From the NCBI GenBank assembly GCA_022497145.1, contig MU385859.1:62001-126000 (forward strand): a stretch of DNA of 64,000 bases. The letters are read 5' to 3'. Below, piece after piece: positions 1 through 10,612 of this stretch. The stretch comes from Rostrohypoxylon terebratum (taxonomy: Eukaryota; Ascomycota; Sordariomycetes; Xylariales; Hypoxylaceae). The notes below the pieces were generated by a model. That model had not been told where the DNA came from, did no database searches, and saw only the letters and a program-made list of their open reading frames with translations. The translations under genes and the position numbers were made by a program. Each line of letters starts with the position of its first letter. Within the stretch, counting starts at the first letter, position 1.

Positions 1-1019
1 CTGGGATAGTTGATTGACGTTTGATACAGCTTTGATCTGACTCGCGGTTCCGTTTCGGTCATCTTAAGGCTATCCGCATACCCTAATCTAAAGAGATAAT
101 GGAGATTCCCAGCAACTAGGGTATAGATATTTAGCTCGTGAGTTGTGGAATCGGCCCCTGTCGCACATCTACCATCTGAGGGGCAGGTATTGCGGGCTCG
201 GATCTCAATGCGTCGTTCATCATATGATTCACCAGTATCCTGGCTATACAGGATGTTGCCTCCAACAACAACGCGAATATGTCCAATAAAATGGTATATG
301 AGCCATGAAGTAAGGTTTTTGATCAGGTGTTCGCTTTCAATGAGTAATTCTCCTTCACACCTCTGCAGCTGGGCCAAAACTGTGCCTAATTCGTGACTTT
401 GTAGGTGGTGCCCCTTGACGCAGACTTTGTTTAACATTTCCGGGAGAGGCAATAAGTCGTCGATTCCTGATTTAATCGTTCCGGAGTTCACGATGTAGAA
501 CCATATGCTTGATATGATCTTATCTAGTACCGGTTGCATCTTGACTCTGTCGGCATTGAAATCCAGCTGTCTCTTCGACAGAGGTTCTTTCTCATCTGGC
601 CGTCGTGCCTGGAAAATGAAAGTGCAGATAGTATCCGAAATAAATTGTTCGGAGTGATACTGGAATAGGCCAGCAACTGTCGAGGTCAACCAACGAAGAT
701 GCGGATCGTTGACCATCAGTCGTCCAAGAGACCCCAAACTTTGCACAATGAAGAGGGTTATATGTTTCGGCGGAGAGTTTGTCAAAACAGCCTGGCAGAA
801 AGGCAGGCATTTCTCATTGGGGAATACGAGGCTCTGGGCTTGTTGAAGACAAAATTGCAGCTCCCTCTCGTTCAACCTCTCTCGCCCCAACCAACGGCCA
901 ATTTCTAGCCCCGTGCGTACGATAGAGTCTGGACTGTTCGCTGTATTGCCCAGAGCCGTGAGTAGATCGATACTCCTAGTAACTAACTCCAAGCTCTGGG
1001 ATCCCACGGTATTTGCCAT
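1..1019 (-). CDS. Unidentified fungal protein, 3' part missing (window edge)
   Basis: An uninterrupted minus-strand frame starts at the ATG at 1019 and runs open for 339 codons to the left edge, so the C-terminus lies outside the window. An in-frame TAA lies one codon upstream of the ATG, which supports this start. The product begins MANTVGSQSLELV and is mostly helical-looking with no clear signal peptide. Around residues 45-90 it has charged stretches such as GRWLGRERLNEREL; around residue 90 it has Cys-containing segments (KCLPFCQAVL). I do not recognise a domain and assign no function. An open frame this long without stops is unlikely by chance, and amino-acid usage looks ordinary. It is transcribed away from the SRP40-like gene and shares a 1.4-kb spacer with it. 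Introns further downstream cannot be judged. Confidence 0.7.
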   Translation of the reverse strand, partial: MANTVGSQSLELVTRSIDLLTALGNTANSPDSIVRTGLEIGRWLGRERLNERELQFCLQQAQSLVFPNEKCLPFCQAVLTNSPPKHITLFIVQSLGSLGRLMVNDPHLRWLTSTVAGLFQYHSEQFISDTICTFIFQARRPDEKEPLSKRQLDFNADRVKMQPVLDKIISSIWFYIVNSGTIKSGIDDLLPLPEMLNKVCVKGHHLQSHELGTVLAQLQRCEGELLIESEHLIKNLTSWLIYHFIGHIRVVVGGNILYSQDTGESYDERRIEIRARNTCPSDGRCATGADSTTHELNIYTLVAGNLHYLFRLGYADSLKMTETEPRVRSKLYQTSINYP

Positions 1020-2403
1020 CGCTTACGAAGGTTGATATAAGTATATTTAGTTAGGTAGGTAGGTTCCAAAGACACACTGAACAGGCGGAGACCTGCCCCA
1101 GACTCGCTTTAAGGAGAAGATGGGCCATAATAACGAGGATTTCGTGAGATGGTCGAATCCTTCACGATCAACGGGGGCTGTGAGGATTATAAGGTTAGTA
1201 TCTGATATCCTGCATCCAGTCATTACTATGACTTATAGATTCCAGCTGAAACTGCAAGTTGGGTTACACAAGCCACGCTATATCACAATTATGGTCCGAT
1301 CTACGTCGACGATGCTTTTGTGAATTGAAGTCTTCTGATTTGCCAAATCTGAGAGGCAAAAGAAGGCAACGTGGCTGCGTGGCTGTAGCAAGGGCCGGTT
1401 TTCCCGGCTTCGCGATACATGGTTAAGCCTGAATAGTATTCTGGTGTGAATACCAACCGCCGATCTTGAGAAGCATAGGCATAGGTGTGGTTGATCAAAG
1501 GTAACCCGTAAGGATCCTCTATGGCCTCTTAGAAGTTACGAAGCCGGGGCTCGAGCTATGATACCTCGCTCTCGCATCGCGGCGAAGCTCTTGATGTATT
1601 GCCTATGTCGTCGCCCCTATTGGATACCCCGAAATTGAACCTCGCGGGCGGAAACTGCAAATATACATACAACTAGGTATGGAAGTTAGTGTGATCACCG
1701 GTAAGTCTGTCTTAAGAGCGAGACGAGGGACTGATATGGTGTGGTTATCGTTACGAGAATTGTGTACATGCACAGTTATTTTTTTTTTTAAAAAAAAAGA
1801 TTGGGTACTAGATGTTCGTCAATATTTTCTGTCTTCAGTCTTCAACAGAAACATGGAAATCTTGAAGAAAAAGAAAAAGAAACAGACGCCGATCTCTACG
1901 AAGTACATACCTTGCATGATATCATTCGGTTGTGGTCACCTACATATGTGGGTCTTCACTATACGTATACCCTTGTCAATCTCTATCGATAACAATTTTA
2001 ATCCGAAATCCCTGTCGTCCTGTCGCTCCCCTGGCGCCGGTTCATCAATCCTTGCAAGCGGTGAGACTACGATGGGCTCTTTTACTTAAAAGGAAGTGGC
2101 AGAATAATTCAAGTGGAGACCCTTATCACGATCCACAATTATTTTTTTTTCTTGTGACGAGTGGAAAGATCCAATGCGATTTTTCTCTAACCTTCCAAAC
2201 GTCTTCATCAATTGCAACCAACCTCTTCGTAGGTGAGAAAAAGTTGCCTTAGCCCATTGCCTGTTCCTAAGGTTATGTCAAGCGATCCGCATAATAAAAC
2301 TTCATCTACACGTGTTCAACGCCCTCCTGCTTGGTTATTTACCAACAATTCTACTAATTCATCCACAACCGCAACTGCACCACTGAACGACTCTACGTCT
2401 ACG
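1020..2403. other. Divergent intergenic spacer
   Basis: This spacer separates two genes transcribed in opposite directions and should hold both promoters. I see no convincing gene. It contains a GGTAGGTAGG-type motif near 1050 and a T11-A9 run at 1779-1798. An in-frame ATG at 2275 would extend the following gene N-terminally, but that extension is Asn/Thr/Ser-rich and not family-like. Confidence 0.5.
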
Positions 2404-3714
2404 ATGGCTAAGAAGAGCCAAAAAGCAGCGAAGCCAGCGACTGCGCGCGCGCCTGCAGCTTCGTCAGAAGCCTCCAAGAGCAGTTCCCAAGCTCCGCCCG
2501 CCCAGTTGATGGACCTGGTCGAATCATTCCTATCTGACCAAGGATTCAACAACGCCCATCGCGAGTTTCAGAAGCACAGAGAAAAGAAGGGTTGGAAGCA
2601 ACAGGACGCTACAAAGAACAAGGATAAGGAACACCACTCTCTCGTTAGCGTCTTTCAGACTTGGAAGACCTTCTCAAGCCAAAACAATACACCGGTTCTT
2701 GTTAAAGATGACCCTCTGAAGAAAGTCACCAAAGTTAGCAGCAGTAGCAGCGAGAGCGACAGCAGCGATGATTCGAGTTCGGAGAGTGAAAGCGACAGCG
2801 ACAGCGATGCCGAAGACGTTGCCATGGCCGACGCGCCTGCTGCTGAAGAATCTAGTTCATCTGAGAGTTCTAGTTCGTCTGAAAGCGAGAGCGACAGCGA
2901 CAGCGATGAAGAGGAAACAAAGCCTGCTGCAAAGGTTACTGATGCTGCTAAGTCCGGCGTAAACCCACTAAAACGTAAGGCAGAGTCCGACAGCGAAAGC
3001 TCCTCTGAATCCGATTCTGACTCTGCAGACTCGGATTCGGAGGACGAACGACCGCAGACGAAGAAGGCGAAGACCAGCTCGAGTTCCGACGAGAGCTCTT
3101 CATCGGAGTCTTCTGATTCATCTGATGATGACAGTTCCTCTGGCGAAGACGAGGCCGATCCCGAACCTAGCAAGCCCCCGCATGCCGAATCATCTTCTGC
3201 CGAATCCGATTCTGATTCCGACGATTCAGGTTCCGATGAAGAACCTAAGGTGGACTTGAAGAAAGCCGCTGAAGTACCGCTACCTGACTCTGATTCGTCT
3301 AGCAGCGAGTCTGACTCTGACTCTGATTCAGATGACGAGAAGCCACAGCAACCTGCCATGAACGGTACAGGATCGGACACCTCCGCAACTCTAGACAAGG
3401 TCTCACCCGAATTCACGCCCGCTCCTCTTCCGCCTGACCCAACTCTCAAAACGAATAACAGGGGAAAGAATGGAGCAAAGGCTCCTCGAACACAAAACAC
3501 TCCATTCTCTCGAATTCGTCAGGATATAGCCGTCGACCCGAGGTTATCATCCAATGCCTACGTCGCGCATGGGTATGGCGAGAAAGCTCATCAGGACTTG
3601 ATCGTTACCAAGGGCAAGGGGTTCACCAAGGAGAAGAACAAGAAGAAGAGGGGAAGCTACAAAGGTGGTCCTCTAGACATAAACACGAGTCGAAGCATTA
3701 AATTCGATGATTAG
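2404..3714 (+). CDS. SRP40: SRP40/Nopp140-like nucleolar phosphoprotein
   Basis: Single-exon gene of 436 aa. Residues about 34-66 form a LisH-like segment (LMDLVESFLSDQGF...). A long central region of alternating acidic Ser/Asp/Glu tracts and Lys/Pro/Ala linkers follows, the Nopp140/SRP40 arrangement of CK2-type phosphorylation sites. The last ~70 residues (TPFSRIRQDI..., then Lys-rich KGKGFTKEKNKKKRG and a final IKFDD) match the SRP40 C-terminal domain. Family knowledge: these proteins act in the nucleolus as chaperones for snoRNP assembly and ribosome biogenesis. I chose the ATG at 2404 because MAKKSQKA... leads directly into the LisH segment. An in-frame ATG at 2275 would add 43 low-complexity residues. 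The Ser/Asp codon repeats create long antisense frames that I regard as artefacts. Confidence 0.9.
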   Translation: MAKKSQKAAKPATARAPAASSEASKSSSQAPPAQLMDLVESFLSDQGFNNAHREFQKHREKKGWKQQDATKNKDKEHHSLVSVFQTWKTFSSQNNTPVLVKDDPLKKVTKVSSSSSESDSSDDSSSESESDSDSDAEDVAMADAPAAEESSSSESSSSSESESDSDSDEEETKPAAKVTDAAKSGVNPLKRKAESDSESSSESDSDSADSDSEDERPQTKKAKTSSSSDESSSSESSDSSDDDSSSGEDEADPEPSKPPHAESSSAESDSDSDDSGSDEEPKVDLKKAAEVPLPDSDSSSSESDSDSDSDDEKPQQPAMNGTGSDTSATLDKVSPEFTPAPLPPDPTLKTNNRGKNGAKAPRTQNTPFSRIRQDIAVDPRLSSNAYVAHGYGEKAHQDLIVTKGKGFTKEKNKKKRGSYKGGPLDINTSRSIKFDD

Positions 3715-6700
3715 AGGCCACGAATTAATGTTAAGACATCCAAGAAGAATCACAAGGCGCCCAGTGGAGGGAAAAGCCAAGGACAGACACAAGCCTCGGC
3801 AAGTCAGGATAATGGCAGTCGACATCAACAAAGCCATTCATGACTTGGAACAAGGTCCACTGGTTTCTATTGTTCTGTGCGATATGTGCGACTTCACTCA
3901 ACCCATCATGTTGCATTTGCGTCAGTGATCATCCACGCGCGTGGAGGCCCTAGCACTTGTTATTTTTTACTCGATACCAACTCATACATGCCACTTCTCG
4001 GAAATCCAGTCGTCGTACTCATTTCCAGTACGGCGGTTTTTGGCGAAAATACCATGCATTAGATTTCGACGAACAGCGCTTTTCACGGGCACGATCCTAC
4101 ACACACTATATAATAGGAGCCAGTAGTGGGTTGTAGGACGGGGAGGGCATTGCCATGGAGTTTTGTGTATATGTAGATAGAGAGAGTGGCAGTGCGGTTT
4201 TTAGTTGCTTTTTGATGGGACTGCAGAAGACCTCAACAATTCTACAGTGCTGAGTTTGTTTTTTATTACCAAATAAACGACTGCTATCTTATTCCCAGCT
4301 GTGTCATATTATCCCGCTAATATCTGCCAACGTGATATTGGCCGATTCTTTAATGAAGCAGGTGCGCTGTCAGGTGTCTATTGGGTACCCCTTAAATGGA
4401 GTTTCCTGCAGTACCTTCGTAGTGCACCTTCAATGGAAAATTCGATATTAATTAGTAAATACCCAGGTAGCCAGGAGTCTATCTATCTAGACTCTAGAGA
4501 AGTAGTAGCCTTCTACGAGGCTGATCGGATCGCCTGTGCCGCCCGGCAGCGCTTAGACGTTCTTCCAGTCGTGAGGGTGTCGAAGTGGGGTGCTCTTCCA
4601 ATGATAATACATATCACTATCGAAGAGACAACACTGCCTCTTCAATATTGGACCTTATAGAGCGGTGAACGAATTCAGTCCTTAGACTCAACCAGTTCAA
4701 CCTAAGGTAAAAGGGATAATCGCTGTAATATAGGGTAATTGGTTTGTCATCGAATAAGCTCGGTAACTCGGGGTTAAGATGATGATATCCTAACTCCTAA
4801 ACGGTGAGACAGGTCAACACAACACCTGTTCAAAATGCGTGACTACAAAGTGTTTGAATCGACCAAAATGGATCCCATGATTAATGGATTGCTTAATTCT
4901 CTGTGCAGCCATTTGGGTTGATGGTGAAAGCGGTCGATCATGACCGTGGTATCAAAATTGCGGTATTTTAGAGGCGTCTGTCATTTTGCGGGCGGTGGTA
5001 TTACAAAGATTCCAGGTTGGGGAAATCCGTATCATCTCAAGGCACATCGGATTCCTCAGATTAATCTCTGTGACTCTAAAAGTCCAAAGATTGCCGTTAC
5101 GTTAACGCAATAGAAAGTAAGGGGTGGAGGATGCATTCAAGATTTGTTTCGCAACCATAGGAGATATTTGGGAAGTGATAGTCTGGCATGTCGGTCAGTG
5201 AGGTTCTAAAATCAATCAGGTATAGTCAAGGACGCATAACAAGCGAGGGGGCATCGACATATCGTCCTTAGAGCGAGGGTTATGATGAATTGCTTCTGCT
5301 TCTGGATGATCTCTTGAGGCGAAGTTGTTGTCAAGCCCCATGATACCCACAAGACTAAATCTCATGAGCAAACAATATCGAGACATCGCCCTCAAAGCTT
5401 CGCTGTCTCGTTTTCACGGTGGAATGACGCTAGAATAGCTCGCCCCGCTATCGTTCGACTTCTTTAGTCAAGGAAGATGAAATTCGACGTTTTGAAGGGA
5501 TTTTGGTTTGAAATATGATGCTCGGTTGAAGTAAGAGTCGATCCGTGAGGACCCAGTTCTCGTGGCGGAGCGTTATACGCCATTAAGTAGAATACTATCA
5601 AGTAGCAAATAGCGTATAGAAGCCCAGTAGAAGCCACGACGAAGTAACCTAGAGTGCTAGAGTACCTAGGTAGGTCGTAGAGGACATAATTTTCCACTTG
5701 GTAACCTCTGCTAGCCCTAGAGGTGAGAAACACTAGAAGCCTCTGTAAGCCTCAGTAAGCCTCAATCTACAACACCGGCACAAATATTGTGGCTTGGTGC
5801 AAGTTTATCGCCTGAGCAAGCGCTTAGAGTAGTTGGTGGCATAAATATATGCGAAGATGCCAAAAATCCAAAGAAGCGCGCGCATAGTACCTAGGTCCTA
5901 GGACCTATGGAGGTAGATGCCTACTAGGTAGATACCTGGTAGGCGACCCTAAATTCCTAGTAGGCTTTAGTGTTACTTGGTGGGTAGCTTCAGACGTAGG
6001 ATTAAGCGGATATCCATAAGTCATCATTCCATTCAAATTTCAGGAGTCATCCATTCTATGATAGGTAGTTAGTCATTCTGTATTACTCACAAGACCTGAT
6101 AGTAAGGGAATGGATGTTTGCTAATGGTGAATCTGAGATCTTTTAGTCGAGCTCGTTACTACACAACGAGAAGGGTGAGTTAGTCAAGCGCCATAGATGA
6201 TTGTTCGTTGAAAAGGATAGGAAAAGTTTGAAAAGAAAAGGAAAGAAAAGAAAAATTGACAAACCGTCAACGGGGATTTGAGATTATCTCCATGATGCCT
6301 TCCTAGTCAGCCTATCAATCAGCCAACTCCAGGTACAGGTACTCATATCTATGTCTCTTCCTTCCATTTTATTGGTCATCGTAAAAGGGAATAAATGAGC
6401 GTGTGAGCCAGTAGCACAAGATTTTAAAACTATTAACCCAGACGGCTAGTAGCCCTGGAGAGCTAATCCCCATTCGGTAGTAGGTAGCAGCAGCAGCAGG
6501 GAGAGCCTTACCTGGAAAGTGACTACTAGACGCACAGCCCACCCACCTATGGGCATGGATCTTTCTTGCGCTCTCATCTACCTAACTTAGTAGGTAGACA
6601 TCTCATAGACGCTATTCTCTACAAGCTTCATTTCATTCACTCACCCACATTCTAGCCGGAACCCCTCGGATGGGGTAAGTGAAGGTGGCCCAACATTATA

Positions 6701-6812
6701 GAAAAATAGCCGACTAGGGTTTATCTGTCTAGTATACAAACACTCGCTAGTTCGCATCTCACTAACACTTATAAGTCACAGTACTCTGTGCGCATGACGC
6801 CCCAGGCGAGTG
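3715..6812. other. Long intergenic region without a supported gene
   Basis: About 3.1 kb. Open frames are short, begin at non-ATG codons or lack recognisable domains. An AATAAA at 4272-4277 could serve the SRP40-like gene but lies 558 bp past its stop. The stretch 5640-5960 is rich in CTAGGT/ACCTAGG motifs, including a perfect 16-bp palindrome at 5892-5907. A purine-rich AAAGAAAAGG tract lies at about 6225-6255 and a short (CAG)n run near 6487. The end should hold the promoter of the deaminase-like gene. Confidence 0.5.
5892..5907. repeat. Perfect 16-bp CCTAGG-centred palindrome
   Basis: TAGGTCCTAGGACCTA equals its own reverse complement. It sits among further partial copies of CTAGGT and GGTAGG motifs between 5640 and 5960. 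Similar palindromes recur in other spacers of the window, at 25766, 35961, 38182, 38273 and 49501. Function unknown. Confidence 0.85.
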
Positions 6813-6841
6813 ATGGGTACTTTCTGCGGCAGTTTAGATAA
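6794..6841 (+). promoter_or_regulatory. Candidate overlapping upstream ORF of the deaminase-like gene
   Basis: An ATG 19 bp before the chosen start opens a 15-codon frame (MTPQASDGYFLRQFR, stop TAA) that overlaps the main start at 6813 in a different frame. If the transcript includes it, scanning ribosomes would meet it first and main-frame translation could be reduced. The transcript start is unknown, so this is only a candidate. Confidence 0.35.
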
Positions 6842-9084
6842 AGACAGCGATGAGGACCACCAGGAGAAAGCTGTAGATGAACCACCCCATAGACAATTCC
6901 GATTATCTCGTCTACGCTACATATTATTTGGCAGAATGATTAGGAAATCAAAACACGAAAGAGCTCATCGCCGACCCGGAGCTAGGCGCGGGGCTCCTGT
7001 CAAACTTGGCTTCCTAAATGCGACAACGGATCGAGCCAGTCCAGAGGAGCAAGCTGCGAACGAAATCGTGCTTGATCAAAGACAAAACGACGACAAGGAA
7101 TTCTATGGTGCTGATGGGCAACAACAATCTCATATTGCTACCGATCATTTCACTCGAAATGTAGACCTAATCGAGCAAACCCGGCTGCTAAAAACCGCAC
7201 GCCATATGCCGAAGGGCGCACATCTCCATCTTCACTTTAACTCTACCCTTCTCCCAATATTTCTACTGGATATAGCCAAAGAAATGCCAAACATGTTCAT
7301 ATCAAGTCCTACCCACAAATTACGATCAAAAGCCGATTTTGATAATTGTGAGATTGTATTCACACTCCAGGATTGCAGAAAAATAAATGGCATGGAAGAG
7401 GATCTATCGTGTAAAGGTGAAGAGCTCCCATTCTATTCAGATAATGAAGATATATTTGCGGCGGATGCGACAGGTCCTAATCTATTTGATGAGAACTACG
7501 AACCCCGCGGGCTTATGCGCTTTCAATACTTTCGCTCTGAATGGAACGCTCTGCGAAAAAGTCGGGCATCCGAAAATCAGACAACCACCGGTGAATCCGA
7601 GCTTTGGAATATGGATATGGATTGTGATGAATGGCTTGTTAGCAAGCTTATATTTAGTCGAGAAGAAATCGACTCAATATTTAACCCGACGGATAAGTTG
7701 TCCGATCAGACGCTAGAACTGGAGACAGAAGAAGATAGGCAGAGGAGGCAACAGAAAGCAGAAGAGGCGAAGTGGCCTAAAGATATTGAACTAGACTTTC
7801 ACAAAAGCCGTTATAAAGATGTTCGCCAGAGAGCAACAAGGTATTTTAAGCCCGACTATGCAATTTCCCAACACACTAACAAACCTTTAGAGCATGGGAG
7901 AAGTTCAACGGCCGCACAAGAATGATGAAAGGCCTATTCAACTATGAGAGGGCATTTAGGGCGTATACCAGAAAATGTCTTGAAGAATTCGTCAAGGAAA
8001 ATGTTCAGTATGCCGAGATTCGCCCAAACTTCATGAAGAGCAACCAACTTCTCCAAGACAACGGGGCGGGGAGCTTCGATAACTTCGGCCTAATGGAAAT
8101 TATTGTCGAAGAGTACGAAAATTTCATGAAAGACATTGGCGATATGGACAAGAATGGGAAAATCAAAGAAAATAGAAAACTCGACGCTCAAGGAAAGCCA
8201 ATCTATTTGGGCAACAGCGATATTCCTCTTGGCAATGGTCATACGCCATCGTTGGGAGGGATGAAAGTTATCTACTGCACGCCGCGATCTTTCCCAAAAC
8301 CGATGGTGAAGGAAGCGTTGGATGAGTGCATACAGATGAAGAAGAAATGGCCGCAATATATCGCCGGCTTTGACCTTGTAGGCGAAGAAGCGTACGACAA
8401 GCTGTACCCCTTGAGATTTTTCGAGGAGGAATTTAGACAATTCCAGGAGGACTGCCGATGGGAGCAGATCGAAATTCCTTTCTTGTTCCATTGCGGCGAA
8501 ACTCCTGACGATATCGAGGGCAATTTACAATGCGCTCTTGACCTTGACGCCAAGCGAATTGGACATGGATACGCATTACCCAAGAAGCCAGACATCATGA
8601 GACAGATGAAGGCGAAGAATATATGCGTAGAAGCGTGTCCAATTTCAAACATGGTGCTCGGGCTAGTAGAGCATATGGATGACCACCAAATATACGAACT
8701 GCTTGCGCATGAAGTTCATTGTTCATTGAATAGCGATAACGGCACTCTCTTTAAGTGAGTTTATTCTACCATGTTTCTTGGTTGAAACATCAAATGCTAA
8801 CTCTTGAAATCAGATCTACACTATCTCACGATTTCTACGAAGTCATGGTCGGAAACCAGAATATGAATCTGTTTGGCTGGCGTCAACTTGCCAGATGGAG
8901 CATAGATCACTCTTGCTTGAGTTCAGTTGAGCGCGAACGAATTTTGGTGGAATGGGAAAGACGGTGGAAAAACGAATTTATTCCCAAGTTGCTCGGGAAG
9001 ACTGTTCAACATCCAGCGAGGCTTGATAGGCTAGACAAGATCGAGGAGAATCGGGTCAGACGAGTGGCTGAGCATAAATTGTAA
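6813..9084 (+). CDS. Adenosine deaminase-like metal-dependent hydrolase (ADGF/CECR1-type)
   Basis: Three exons, 6813-7840, 7891-8754 and 8814-9084, give 720 aa. The 50-bp intron has GTATTT, CACTAAC and TTTAG; the 59-bp intron has GTGAGT and a CAG end. Joining restores the family sequence across both junctions (ATRAWEKFNGRTRMMKGL and GTLFKSTLSHDFYEV). Deaminase motifs in order are MPKGAHLHLHF at residues ~132-142 (the HxH metal ligands), HCGE at ~543-546, RIGHG at ~565-569, CPISN, and SDNG at ~624-627. Family knowledge: such enzymes deaminate adenosine or related purines with one zinc ion. Animal secreted forms have a signal peptide; none is visible here, so a cytosolic enzyme is inferred. The usual SDDP motif reads SDNG, which leaves the substrate uncertain. 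The N-terminal ~110 residues are basic and variable. The coding start could differ. Confidence 0.88.
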
Positions 9085-10612
9085 GCTTAACGCAGTAACA
9101 GTGCTGCGTCATGTGTCAGGCATTCATGAGGCGTTTCTGTTCATGAGGATGAAGTGGCGGGGCTGGATAAGAAAATTCACGATTTTACGAAGAGATACCT
9201 CGGAGAGATGGATGGGAAGGCTAGGTGGTAAGTAGTACAATACATTCGTAGAATAAGTTACCTATAGCTACCTACTTTAGTAGCAGTTTAGCAGCGCGAG
9301 CCAGATAGGTAGATGGGTATTCCTAGATAGGTACAACAATGTTTTCTCTTCTTGTGCAATTTTCTACCCAACAGTCAACTACACTATGCGCCTTGGCGTC
9401 TACCTACATGTAAACTAAACACGGCTTGAACCGGCATGAGACGATCAAGACCAGCTGGATCAAGACGAGTGGGCAATTTTAAATTTATTTGTCGATTCAT
9501 TACGAAATATTGGAATAAAACGGTTGATATGCCTTGCTTCGTCGCCCACCGAGATGTGGTTTGCATATCACAAATATCACAGATCACAAATCACAAGCAG
9601 AAACAAAGAGAGGAAGGGCCAAGGGCCTCAACCACTCGTTGAATCTTATGGCTGATGAAGGTGCAACGCAATGTGGAGGCGATGAAGTAGATGTACTGAG
9701 ATGTACCCCTCAAACAAAGGAGGCTGAGGGCGGTTGCCCGATATCTGCGCCGCTCTTGACCAGGAAAGGGAAATATCAGTGGATTCGCTTAAGCTATTGC
9801 GGGTTTAGATCGGCGCTTTCAAGTCCAAAACTAAGCCCGATAAAGCTTAGAGCCCATGAGACCACTAAACGCGTGCCAGCGCACTGGGCAGAACTTGAAC
9901 AGTTTGCGCATTACTGCGGGCCGTAGCGCTTGGTAAAGACCGTGAAGACCCTGTATCTTGAAACTCTCTGAATCAAAGAACAAATAAACCCGCTATGATC
10001 CACCTCTAATCCACCTACTATGCACTAAATACACTAAATACACTAACAAGAGATGGCCTCCAATCGATAACCAATCAAGATAGAGAGTTGAAACCCTTGT
10101 AGGGATCCCCCAACTTCATTTATCTTTTTCCTTAGCTGCTCAACGTTGAATTACAAACATTCATTCTACTCTTCAGTACTCTTCGGCTTCCAGAAAAGGC
10201 TTCGACGTCTTTGTTTTAAGACTCTTATTTCCCTTCCCCTCTTCATCCTCTCCTTCTCGTCGACGCTTCGCTCAACTCGACGTCTCCTATTGTTATTTCT
10301 TGCTTTGATTTATATATATACTATATTTATCCTATTCCAAATGTATCTGTTAGTTAATTGAACATGCTATTTACAGCTCTTATAAACTAGGTCGGTTGAA
10401 TTCGAATTCAATCGACTCGACTCGACTCGTTTCGTTCCGATCCGTTATCCCACCAACCCGAGCCAAGTCAATCTAGCCTCAAGTTAAACTACCCTATCCG
10501 CATTCTTCCCCCCTACCTAGTTCATACGATTGAAATTGGTTCAAAGTTACGTCTCTACTAAGCAACTTAGCTGCACCAAGTTGGAAGCGTCCTGCGAGAA
10601 GTACTAGCAACA
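9085..10612. other. Intergenic region and probable long 5' leader
   Basis: No gene is supported. ACCTACC/GGTAGG motifs cluster at 9258-9340. Short frames around 9430-9930 resemble no family known to me. From about 10100 the plus strand becomes pyrimidine-rich (CTCTTC runs), then shows GACTC repeats near 10410-10430 and a perfect 16-bp palindrome. This looks like promoter and leader for the downstream membrane protein. Confidence 0.5.
10396..10411. repeat. Perfect 16-bp palindrome TTGAATTCGAATTCAA
   Basis: The sequence is its own reverse complement and lies about 200 bp before the start of the membrane protein gene, just ahead of a GACTC repeat tract. It could be a dimeric transcription-factor site, but no factor is known to me for it. 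Confidence 0.6.

Noticed and set aside
2655..3500. 281-codon antisense frame over the SRP40-like gene
   Set aside because: It mirrors the Ser/Asp/Glu codon repeats of the sense gene (giving Ser/Glu/Leu runs). It has no independent domain and ends inside the sense repeats.
4301..4660. 119-codon plus-strand frame
   Set aside because: It begins at a non-ATG codon, shows no domain, and lies in a repeat-containing spacer.
7841..7925. Apparent frameshift in the deaminase-like gene
   Set aside because: A 50-bp GT...TTTAG intron with CACTAAC restores the family sequence, so no mutation is needed.
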